This document shows positions 48,903 to 59,432 of a stretch of DNA of 64,000 nucleotides, piece by piece (the stretch's first letter is position 1; each line of letters opens with the position of its first letter). The stretch lies in NCBI GenBank assembly GCA_037043455.1, contig JAWPHD010001345.1, positions 267,290-331,289 on the forward strand. Direction: 5' to 3'. The notes below the pieces were generated by a model. It saw nothing but the letters and a program-made list of their open reading frames with translations, searched no databases and was not told the DNA's origin. This DNA is from Cyrtodaria siliqua. Lineage: Eukaryota; Mollusca; Bivalvia; Adapedonta; Hiatellidae. The translations under genes and the position numbers were made by a program.

Positions 48903-49486
48903 GTAAAACTGTCCTACTTTTGCATCCCCTTTACAGTATTTAATGTGAAAACCATCTATCTACCAGATACTATATGTACGGTTAATGCCGCCAAGTCTAT
49001 ATTTTCATAAATACACTTTAACATACTTGTATTATTAACAATGGCCTCATAGGTTCCCCAAATTGTATAGAAAGGGAAACTCTAAGAGCACAAATTATTT
49101 GACAAATTGGCCATGATCAAACCACGTGTAAAGAATACGCGGTATGTGTGTTTTCTTTTTAGATATTCACTTTTTTATGAACCGTCAAGTTTTATGTATT
49201 CCGAATAATCTCTAGCGAAAATGTAATTACAAACGAACTAACTCTCATAATAAGTTCGTTTTTACAATCTTACTTGTGTAAGTACGTTCTATATGTTTAA
49301 TACATCAGTTAGTTCCAAGCCGAAGTTCAGCTGTGTTGTACGCTTTCTGATGTCCGTCGTTGATTTCACCAACTGCAATAATGACTCGATGTATCTTCTG
49401 TCAATCGGTTCAATGTAATTTAATAGAGCTAGCTTGTTATACAATCTTCTATATTTGGTTAACAATATCTTGATTTAAAAGAAAGT
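48903..49486. other. Intron, no feature seen
   Basis: No repeat or gene recognised. Confidence 0.5.
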
Positions 49487-50865
49487 ATAAAAGTCGAACA
49501 GGAAATGCAGCTTTCGCAGAAAAAAGTCAACCCCAAAACACGCAAACAAACATCAATGGCAATGATATCAAGGAATAAAGGCATATGACGTCACAAAACC
49601 AAAAAGGGTTGACCGCCTTGGAACGGTCAGTGGCAAAAAAATGCCGCTGGGGTTTAAAACAGGTTCTACGGTCACCAAACTTCAAACTTACGAAGCCTAC
49701 TGTCATCCCAATAAAGAAATCCCCACCATGAGCTATTGTCTAACCAACAAGGCAGCATTAATAGGCAATATAAGTAAAACACAAAAATGTAAATGGATCC
49801 ACCACCAATCATGCAGTCCGTTGCCAAATGATAGAGTCAACGGTTTTACGAAGTTTATGGTAACGGTAGGCCTGATCGAGTAGCGTTTTAGTTATACAAA
49901 TATTACGAATATTAAAGTTCTCAACTCGATAACAAACTCTAGAAAAACGAAAAAAAAGGTTGAGACACATAGACCCAATAAGAAGTTGCTCGGGGAACAT
50001 CCCCATCTAAATTGGGTTAATTAACAATAGCAAAATTAAAATAATCTCTCATGTCATAGATTTTGTTAATTATTTCACCATTTTCAATAGAGAGATGTAA
50101 ATCGAGAAAAGAAGCATTAGTATCAGAAATATTAGCTTTGTTAAGTTGAAGTTCTTTAGGATATATACTACTTAACCATAGCAGAAAAGAAAGAGTTGTC
50201 AATGTTCAGTATGTCATCCAGATACCGAGAGGTGTCATTAAAGGCTTCAATAACATCTGCCTGGGTATCTGGTGAAAGACTCAACATGAAATCTCTTTCA
50301 TAGCAATATAAAAACAAATCTGCGACAAGGGGTGCACATTTCGTACACATAGGGATACAAGCAATTTGTCTATAAACGGTAGTTCCATACCTACATGACA
50401 GAAATATTATCTAATCGAAAAAATAAGTGATTCACAAACATCATGGCAAGTCCACATAGTGTAATTGTCCAAACTGCTGTTAGTAAAAAACGCTTTAATA
50501 TTGTTACAGGCCAAAAATGTAGTATTTTCCCTAGCAAATGGTTCTTGAATGAGAGCAATAAGCTTATCTTTGATAAGGTTGTGTGGTAAAGTTGTATATA
50601 ATGTAGTAAAATCATAAGTACTTACAGATCAAGCTTGACGTTTATTGCACATTTTATCAAGAACGTCGCCTGAATTTTTAATAGACCAAAATAAATTAAT
50701 CCCATAGTTTTCATAGGCTTTAGCACAATATTGTTTAACGTGATTTTTAACGACAGTCAGCCAAGATGTTAAACGTTTGGAGATATTTGTAGTGGTGCAA
50801 GAACTAGAATTGGAAATAAAACGGGCTTTATATGGTTGTTTGTGTAATTTGTGTAATACTTAAAA
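49487..50865 (-). mobile_element. Penelope-like element relic, minus strand
   Basis: Read on the minus strand from about 50865: the end of the YWIPKLHK region ('KPYKARFIS..'), 'TYDFTTLYTTLPHNLI' near 50575-50620, 'CAPLVADLFLYCYERDFMLSL' near 50280-50340, YLDDILNIDN near 50200-50225, 'NISDTNASFLDLHLSIENGE' near 50075-50140, then a deletion into the 3' UTR block 49487-49800. It keeps an intact YLDD box but has stops and deletions. Confidence 0.85.
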
Positions 50866-50890
50866 CTTGTATATACACAAAGCAAGCAGT

Positions 50891-51240
50891 CGGAGTGACT
50901 CAGTAGATACCATTGTGTATTAGTGAATATCACACTGCGTGGACTTTGAATCCGGAGATTACGGATTTGAGTCTAACCGGCGGTAACTGGTTGTTTCTGG
51001 TGTTTCAATGAGCAAAGCACTTAATTTCTTAGTCGAACTTATCTGGTGGGGGCGTAAACTGAGCGATCCTGTGTTTCGGAATCTATCCTCAAAACACGTA
51101 AAGGAAGCTTATGAATGTATTCGATATTAAGAGTAGGGCAGGGTTCCGTGATTCCTGTATTTTCCTTTCTGTATTGTGCAGCCCTAAATAACCTAATATA
51201 ATCTGTTAATCAGCCGTTAGACAACAATTAAATTAAATTC
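50891..51240 (+). mobile_element. tRNA-derived SINE
   Basis: The head 'ggagtgactcagtagat' and 'ggactttgaatccggag..ttacggatttgagtc' are tRNA-like. The tail 'gccgttagacaacaattaaa' matches the tail type of 26964-27270. It is intronic, before the transmembrane exon. Confidence 0.6.
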
Positions 51241-51505
51241 AGAAACAAAATCTATTTAACAACTATAGCACTGATCTGACCTCAGGAGTTATTGTTACAT
51301 ACTGGCTCTGATACCAAGCTGCCGTCTGCTGAGATTGAAAAAAAAAAACGTGTTTAACTAAAATATGGTACTAGTATAATTAGTAAGATTTCCTGTATAC
51401 GAGAGTTTCCAAGTTGAAAACGGCACAGTATAATGTTACAATGACATCATACAACGTTTAGTAAATGTATTGGGTTGTACTAATATGTTCTAACTTTATT
51501 TATAG

Positions 51506-51634
51506 CTGAAGATAAAGAAACAATGGTAACAGAAACAGATCGTACAAACGCTATCCTGATTTCAGTGTTTGTTACAGCAGGTGTCTTCCTCATCATTCTG
51601 GTTATAGTGGTGTGTGCCATACGTAAAGGAAAAT
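51506..51634 (+). CDS. Exon: transmembrane segment
   Basis: The acceptor 'aactttatttatag' precedes 51506 and the donor GTAAGT begins at 51635. The exon is 129 bp, phase 1-1. It encodes a short charged juxtamembrane stretch (EDKETMVTETDRTN), a hydrophobic helix of about 24 residues (AILISVFVTAGVFLIILVIV, then VCAI) and a basic stop-transfer RKGK. This gives a type I topology with the Ig/FN3 part outside. The exon is too short to stand out as an open frame, but the FN3 exon before it and the phases support it. Confidence 0.85.
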
Positions 51635-52138
51635 GTAAGTAATACGCAGAACTGTGTAATGAAATTTATACTTAAACCGCGGTTCTAGAATGTCTTTTCA
51701 AAACGTTAACTTGAAAGCGAATACCAATACTAAAAGGGTTAGCGCTAAAATATGAAAGATGATAAGTCTGAAACAGGTAACATACCGATACCGACGCCTT
51801 CTTTAACGTGAATTTAGTATTGCATAACATACTGTAAGGAAAACAACACGCATTATAATAATTTCCGCTATATATTTTATTTATAACATGCTGATGTTAA
51901 TGGATTTGTACAAGGCTAGTTAAGGCCTTTACTTTCGGAACGATTCCAACAGCACATTACACACCCATGTTTACCCATTCAAAGGGTTATTATTGACAAA
52001 ATGCGCGTTTGGCCCATGCAGGTGAGCAAAATTAGGCTGAAAAATGTTTCACTCTCTTAATATCAAATGCAGTACTGATATAGCTTTATATTTCAAAGCG
52101 TAATTGCAACAGTTATTCATTTCGTGCAATAAAGTGAA
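51635..52138. other. Intron, no feature seen
   Basis: No exon or repeat is supported. Confidence 0.45.
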
Positions 52139-52140
52139 TA

Positions 52141-52514
52141 GTACATGTGACAATTGGGCTCCACGACCGCGCATGTGCAGGAAATGACGTCATCAGATGA
52201 TGAAATATTCCGAAATGGTTCAGATGCAATATTGTGAAATAGCCATGTTGTTGCCGATTGTGAAATGTTTTGAGATTTTAGAAATACACTCGTTCAGAAG
52301 TTCGTCTGTCTGTTCATTCTAAACATAGTTTTATTTCGCAACATCTTAAAACGTGCCTTGAAACATCATGTCCTGAAAATAGAAAAACATTTCACAATCG
52401 GCAGAAACATGGCTATTTCACAATATTGCATCTGAACCATTTCGCAATATTTCACCATCTGAAGACGTCATTTCCTGAGCATGCGCGGTCATGGAGCCCA
52501 AGGGTCCCATGTAC
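52141..52514. mobile_element. Palindromic MITE with TA target duplication
   Basis: Arms of about 135 bp (52141-52277 and 52383-52514) are reverse complements with a short spacer, ends GTACATG/CATGTAC, and TA on each side (52139-52140 and 52515-52516). Size, foldback structure and TA duplication fit a Tc1/mariner-type MITE (inference). The arms include 'aaatgacgtcatc', CRE-like on the left side. Confidence 0.8.
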
Positions 52515-52516
52515 TA

Positions 52517-53687
52517 TTAAAGTGAACTGTGATTAAAATGTCTTCTAAAGCAACCTCTTAACATCTTTTGACGTTTCATATGAATGTCTACCTTAAAAGA
52601 AGAGCAGAATACCCAATGAATATGCGTATAACATTGTATATCAAAATGGGCATTTTCTTTACTTGGTACTATATAAGTCTATGTGATATACTTACTGAAC
52701 ATGTACGATGAAGACAATAGCAAACGTTATAAATGTCAACCCGGAGAATATGCACGTGAAATTATATTACAACTCTATAAGTGGTTTGAGGAGAAATTGT
52801 TTGACATGTCCTTTTTGGGTTAAACTGAAGCCATTAGTGACGATTAATCGACGGACCGTGGTAAGCAAAGAAAACACTTAAATTAAATATGGAAAGCTGT
52901 AACGGCGGGCGGTCACAAAAGAAGCACATATAAAAGGGTACCAAAAAGGAAAATGCACGTTTGCCAAAAACGAAATTCGATAATGCCAAGTTTTCTTAAA
53001 AACTGTTCAATGTTAGAAGATTTTCTTATATAATTCGACGTACCTTTCGGTCACTGTGTTACCAATCTAAAATAAGTGAGAGGGACAGAAAAAATACCCA
53101 AGAAACATTAGCATACGTACATGTTGAAAATGATGTTATTTCAACAGAATGAGCTGTTCCAGATAAAATTTCGTTCGACATGTCCTTCAAGTTGATCTAA
53201 TTTAGTAGCGTCGGATATATTGAATGACGGGCGACAACAACAAAAACAAATCTGTCAGGGCATAACCCAAGAAAGAGTGTAACTAAATTTCAAAATCGGT
53301 TTCCGAGTTGTCATCTATTTGTATATGCTAACATACGACAAATGGCAGATGGAAAACGAACGACTGACAAAATACCATCGTACTATCTCGTCCGGCCTTT
53401 GAACATTTAAACACCACCCGAGTTAGTTAATATACCAAAAGTCGATAAAGACTTATTACTCAAGTCGTATAGGAAATGTCACATTTACAAACCACAGTCG
53501 ACCAAATAAAACGCACTCAAACAGCAATTACATGGACGAATACAAGTTCGAGACACCAAAAACATAAAAGCGTTCACATCAGCGGTTCTAAATTTAGGTT
53601 ATGGTTTGGGTATGTCATAACGATAGTTTACAAATACATATTATTGATAACTAGCATTAATAATAATTGTTTCTGTTATATTTACAG
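52517..53687. other. Intron, no feature seen
   Basis: AT-rich intron. 53476-53706 is open by chance and overlaps the microexon in another register. Confidence 0.5.
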
Positions 53688-53709
53688 GTGGTTTTGGTTC
53701 CGCTAAAGG
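53688..53709 (+). CDS. Microexon of 22 nt
   Basis: The acceptor 'tctgttatatttacag' and the strong donor GTAAGT at 53710 bound a 22-nt segment encoding C-G-F-G-S-A-K followed by two bases of a Gly codon. It enters in phase 1 from the transmembrane exon and leaves in phase 2, which is what the next exon requires. It lies just inside the cytoplasm after the RKGK stop-transfer. Microexons are easily missed; this one rests on splice signals and phase only. Confidence 0.6.
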
Positions 53710-53853
53710 GTAAGTAATATTTAGGCGGTGGCATCCAATGTAACTGGCAAACCGACACAATGACAGACATAATAGATTATCCAGAACATAGTATCCCATA
53801 ACCACAGTACATTATTTAGTCTTGCTTTTAACATAATTTATGTATACATATAG

Positions 53854-56800
53854 TGACATTACTGACAAAACAGTGGACACTGATGAAATGAAAGTGAGAA
53901 CACAAGCAACATAGTTTACATGACGACGGTGAGAACCATGATAACATAGTTTATATTAATGATACTAGTAGTGAGGACGCTGACAACACAGTTTGCATTA
54001 ACGATAGTGAGGACACTGACAACACAGTTTACATTGACAACACAGTTTACATTGACAATAGTGAGGACATTGACAACAAAGTTTACATTGACGATAATGA
54101 GAACACTGTCAACACAGTTTACATTGACGATAGTGAGAACACTGACAACACAGTTTACAATGACGATAGTGAGGAAATTGACAACACAGTTTACATTGAC
54201 GATAGTGAGGCAATGGACAACTAAGTTTACATTGACAATAGGGAGGACACTTACAACACAGTTTACATTGACGATAGTCAGGAAACGGACAACTAAGTTT
54301 ACATTGACGATAGTGAGGAAACTGACAACACAGTTTACATTGACGATAGGTAGGAAACGGACAACTAAGTGTACATTGACGATAGGGAGGAAACGGACAA
54401 CTAAGTTTACATTCACGATAGTGTGGACACTGACAACACAGTTTATATTAATGATACTAGTGGTGAGAACGCTGACAACACAGTTTACATTGACGATAGT
54501 GAGGAAACTGACAGCACAGTTTACATTGACAATAGTGAGGAAAATGACAACATAGTTTATATTAATGATACTGGTAATGAGAACACTGACATCATAGTTA
54601 ACATTGACAAAAGTGAGAACACTGACAACACAGTTTACATTGACGATAGTGAGGACACTGACAACACAGTTTACTTTGGCGATAGTGAGGAAACTGACAG
54701 CACAGTTTACATTGACAATAGTGAGGAAACTGACAACACAGTTTATGTTAATGATACTAGTAGTGAGAACGCTGACATCACAGTTTACAGTGACAATAGT
54801 GAGATCACTGACAACACAGTTTACATTGACGATAGTGAGGACACTGACAACACAGTTTACATTGGCGATAGTGAGGAAACTGAAAACACAGTTTACATTG
54901 ACGATAGTGAGAACACTGACAAAACAGTTTACATTGGCGATCGTGAGAACACTGACAACACAGTTTATATTGACGATGGTGAGAACACTGACAAAACAGT
55001 TTACATTGGCGATGGTGAGAACACTGACAACCCAGTTTATATTGACGATGGTGAGAACACAGACAAAAAAGTTTACATTGGCGATGGTGAGAACACTGAC
55101 AACACAGTTTATATTGACAATGCCGAGGACACTGACAATACAGATTACATTGACGATAGTGTGGAAACTGACAACACAGTTTATATTAATGATACTAGTA
55201 GTGAGAACGCTGACATCACAGTTTACATTGACAATAGTGAGAACACTAACAACACAGTTTACATTGACGATAGTGAAGACACTGACAACACAGTTTACAT
55301 TGGCGATAGTGAGGAAACTGACAGCACAGTTTACATTGACAATAGTGAGGAAACTGACAACACAGTTTATATTAATGATACTAGTAGTGAGAACGCTGAC
55401 ATCACAGTTTACATTGACGATAGTGAGGACACTGACAACACAGTTTACATTGGCGATAGTGAGGAAACTGAAAACACAGATTATATTAATGATACTTGTA
55501 GTGGGAACACTGACATCCCAGTTTACATTGACAATAGTGAGAACACTGACAACACAGTTTACATTGACGATAGTCAGGACACTGACAACACAGTTAACAT
55601 TGGCGATAGTGAGGAAACTGAAAACACAGATTATATTAATGACACTTGTAGTGAGAACACTGACATCACAGTTTACATTGACAATAGTGAGAACACTGAC
55701 AACACAGTTTACATTGACGATAGTCAGGAAACTGACAACACAGTTTATATTAATGACACTAGTATTGAGAACGCTGACATCACAGTTTACATTGACAATA
55801 GTGAGAACACTGACAACACAGTTTACATTGGCGATAGTGAGGAAACTGACACCACAGTTTACATTGACAATAGTGAGGAAACTGACAAAACAGTTTATAT
55901 TAATGATACTAGTAGTGAGAACGCTGACATCACAGTTTACATTGACAATAGTGAGAACACTGATAATACAGTTTACATTGACGATAGTGAGGACACTGAC
56001 AACACAGTTTACATTGGCGATAGTGAGGAAACTGAAAACACAGTTTACATTGACGATAGTGATAACACTGACAAAACAGTTTACATTGGCGATCGTGAGA
56101 ACACTGACAACACAGTTTATATTGACGATGGTGAAAACACTGACAAAACAGTTTAGATTGGCGATGGTGAGAACACTGACAACCCAGTTTTTATTGACGA
56201 TGGTGAGAACACTGATAAAAAAGTTTACATTGGCGATTTTGAGAACACTGATAACACAGTTTACATTGACAATGCCGAGGACACTGACAATACAGTTTAC
56301 ATTGACGATAGTGAGGAAACTGACAACAGAGTTTATATTAATGATATTAGTAGTGAGAACGCTGACATCACAGTTTATATTGACAATAGGGAGAACACTG
56401 ACAACACAGTTTACATTGACGATATAGAGGACACTGACAACACAGTTTACATTGACGATAGTGAGGAAACTGAAAACACAGTTTATATCAATGATACTAG
56501 TAGTGAGAACGCTGACAGCACAGTTTACATTGACAATAGCGAGAACACAGACAACACAGTTTACATTGACGATAGTGAGGAAACTGACAACACAGTTTAT
56601 ATTAATGATACTAGTAGTGAGAACGCTGACATCACAGTTTACATTGACAATAGTGAGAACACAGACAACACAGTTTATATTGACGATAGTGAGGAAACTG
56701 ACAACACAGTTTATATTAATGATACTAGTAGTGAGAACGCTGACATCATAGTTTACATTGACAATAGTGAGAACACAGACAACACAGTTTACATTGACGA

Positions 56801-58050
56801 TAGTGAGGAAACTGACAACAGTTTATATTAATGATACTAGTAGTTTGAACGCTTATAGGACAGTTTACATTGACGATAGTGAGGAAACTGACAACACAGT
56901 TAATATTAATGATACTAGTAGTTAGAACGCTGACATCACAGTTTACATTGACAATAGTGAGAACACTGACAACCCAGTTTACATTGACAATAGTGAGGAA
57001 AGTGACAACACAGTTTATATTAATGATACTAGTAGTGAGAACGCTGACATCACAGTTTACATTGACGATAGTGAGAACACTGACAACCCAGTTTACATTG
57101 ACAATAGTGAGGAAAGTGACAACACAGTTTATATTAATGATACTAGTAGTGAGAACGCTGACATCACAGTTTACATTGACAATAGTGATAACACTGACAA
57201 CCCAGTTTACATTGACAATAGTGAGGAAACTGACAACACAGTTTATATTAATGATACTAGTAGTGAGAACGCTGACATCACAGTTTACATTGACAATAGT
57301 GAGAACACTGACAACACAGTTCACATTGACGATAGGGAGGAAACTGACAACACAGATTATAATAATGATACTAGTAGTGAGAACGCTGACATCACAGTTT
57401 ACATTGACAATAGTGACAACACTGACAACACAGTTTACATTGACGATAGTGCGGACACTGACAACACAGTTTACATAGGCGATAGTGAGGAAACTGAAAA
57501 CACAGTTTACATTGACTCTAGTGAGAACACTGACAAAACAGTTTACATTGGCGATGGTGAGAACACTGACAACCCAGTTTATATTGACGTTGGTGAGAAC
57601 ACTGACAAAACAGTTTACATTGGCGATGGTGAGAACACTGACAACCCAGTTTACATTGACGATGGTGAGAACACTGACAACACAGTTTATATTGACAATG
57701 CCGAGGACACTGACAACCCAGTTTACATTTGCGATGTTGAGAACACTGACAACACAGTTTATATTGACAATGGCGAGGACACTGAAAACACAGTTTACAT
57801 TGGCGACGGTGAGAACACTGACAACACAGTTTATATTGAGGATGGTGAGGAAACTGACAACACAGTTTACATTGGCGATGTTGAGAACACTGACAACACA
57901 GTTTATATTGACAATGCCGATGACACTGACAACACAGTTTATATTGACGATGGTGAGAACATTGACAACACAGTTTACATTGACGATAGTGAGAACACTT
58001 CTGTTACAGAACGATTTGACATATTCACAGAAGTTGTTTTTTTACTCTAA
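53854..58050 (+). CDS. Candidate cytoplasmic-tail exon: tyrosine 12-mer array
   Basis: The acceptor 'tatgtatacatatag' precedes 53854; the exon starts in phase 2. The first codons (GDITDKTV) are already in register with the array, whose unit is 36 bp or 12 residues, consensus DNTVYIDDSENT. Variants have VYIGD, VYIDN and a longer VYINDTSSENA form. There are about 100-110 units, each with one Tyr, strongly acidic. Open blocks in the acidic register are 54423-56153, 56157-56819 and 56926-58050. Breaks are apparent 1-bp deletions near 53892 and 53926, five stops at 54222-54404, TAG at 56154, a 2-bp deletion near 56819 and TAG at 56923. After the array the frame gives SVTERFDIFTEVV and ends at 58050. 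Without a repair or alternative splicing the tail would stop at 53914. Confidence 0.55.
53940..58005 (+). repeat. 36-bp coding minisatellite with higher-order structure
   Basis: Unit 'gacaacacagtttacattgacgatagtgag...' of 36 bp, mixed with a 42-bp form carrying 'attaatgatactagtagtgag'. Nearly all length changes are multiples of three, so two registers remain open for long stretches. A higher-order duplication of 1152 bp is visible: the rare variant 'ggcgatcgtgag' at about 54937 and 56089, with matching neighbours. This explains why long open frames also exist in the second register and on the minus strand. Confidence 0.95.
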
Positions 58051-58053
58051 AAA

Positions 58054-58258
58054 TGATCCTTATAGCGAAGACTCAAGTGTTTCCTAATAAAGTCAGATGG
58101 ATTCAAATGGTTCCGTTGCCATGGTCCTGATAGCGAAGACTAGTGTTTCCTAAAAAAGTCAGATGGATTAAAATGGCCCTGTGCCATGGTCCTGATAGCG
58201 AAGACTCTAGTGTTTCCTAACAAAGTCAGATGGATTAAAATGGCCCGTTGCCATTTGG
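58054..58258 (+). repeat. 66-bp tandem triplicate at the 3' end
   Basis: Three copies of 'gtgtttcctaa[tac]aaagtcagatgg' plus 'gccatggtcctgatagcgaag', about 66 bp each. AATAAA at 58086-58091 is in the first copy. It probably belongs to the 3' UTR of the receptor gene. Confidence 0.85.
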
Positions 58259-59329
58259 ATCAGAGATGTGTATAAAACACGTCTTCTAAAGAACTATTTA
58301 TTTGTATTTAATATTCTAATAATGTACTATAATATGAATAAGAAATTGAAGATATACTATGAATATTTGTGCTTATGTTATAATTGTATACGGCACATAT
58401 TGCGAGACATATGTAAACACATGTACAATGGTATCACACTGAATTAAGACGTATATGTTTAATAACGTACAATGTATTTTTTCTTGTTTAGAATAGACCT
58501 TCCGATGAGATAGTGCATCTTACTGAATCATAGATGTCTTATGAAGTGATGTTATGATGAGATTAAAGAAAGCATCCGTACACACTCGTGACAATTTGAT
58601 GTGGAGGATACCAAATGAGATATTTTTAAGTGTTTTGTCACTCTTGCCATTTATCAACTTTAAGTTAGTTTTTAATGTCAAATAAGAAATTTTCTGTACG
58701 ATTATATCAGTTTAGGAGGAATCTTGACAAGTTTTTGAGTTTGGGTATATTATTTATGTTTTCTTGTTGTTTTCTTTTTATGTGTTCATTTGTATGTATT
58801 TTCACGCTCGCTTATATCACTATTTAAAATGAGGTATTGATTCATTGGACAGAATGTATGCATTAATAACTACCTGCAATATATGTTTGTATATACACAT
58901 GTTACTGTAATAAAGAATAACTTAATTATACAAGAACAGCATCATCATGGCCCTGTATACAATGGTTTTGAGAAACATACACTGTATATAAGTATTTAAC
59001 ATTTTCTAGAGGATTGCCCAATGAGATATTGTGCGTATATTTATCATCATTCTATGTGTCACCATCCTGTACCTGTGTGGTTACCGGGCAATAATAGGAC
59101 CACTGCTTATCCAGAAAGAGAGTTCACATCTCCCCGAATTCCTGTTCATTTTTCATTTGTGTTGTCAATTCAGTAGACGTCTTCATCAGCATTCCTGTAA
59201 TGTTTCAGTTGCTACTTGAAGGGTGGCAGAAACAATGATCATGGCTCAAGTGAAAAATGATGTTTTTATCACAGAATGTGCAGCAAATCTGCAGTTCTAC
59301 TGGTGAGAGTGTTCTAGGCCCATTATGCA
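58259..59329. other. Likely 3' UTR and downstream flank
   Basis: AT-rich, with a second AATAAA at about 58909 that could serve as a polyadenylation signal. No gene found. Confidence 0.4.
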
Positions 59330-59432
59330 TGTTAATAGAGAGGGCTTTGAATGTCCATTCATGTTGGCGCATATAACTGTGTTTATGTGTTGGTGTGTCG
59401 TAAAACCAAATTCAATTCAACTTTAACTTTTA
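59330..59432 (+). repeat. SINE 3'-tail fragment
   Basis: 'ggctttgaatgtccattcatg' and 'gtcgtaaaaccaaattcaattcaa' resemble the tails of 26964-27270 and 50891-51240. Confidence 0.35.

Larger units (their letters stand above)
24912..58050 (+). other. Gene model: Ig/FN3 transmembrane receptor with repeat tail
   Basis: Nine exon candidates in one orientation are linked by compatible splice phases: Ig1 (1-1), Ig2a (1-0), Ig2b (0-1), Ig3 (1-1), Ig4 (1-1), FN3 (1-1), TM (1-1), microexon (1-2), tail (starts in phase 2). The product would be a type I cell-surface receptor with four Ig domains, one fibronectin III domain, one membrane helix and a long acidic tail. This order is common to metazoan adhesion and immune receptors; no specific orthologue is recognised. 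A separate signal-peptide exon may lie upstream. Confidence 0.8.

Noticed and set aside
54604..56427. 607-codon open frame (TTQFTLTIVRT-type repeats) as a separate protein
   Set aside because: It is the second register of the same 36-bp array. Phase from the microexon enters the acidic register instead. Kept only as a finding about dual openness.
56746..57324. Minus-strand 192-codon open frame rich in Val/Asn/Cys
   Set aside because: Antisense shadow of the minisatellite; same for 53916-54416.
53940..58005. CRISPR-like array
   Set aside because: Units are contiguous with no unique spacers; this is a eukaryotic coding-type minisatellite.
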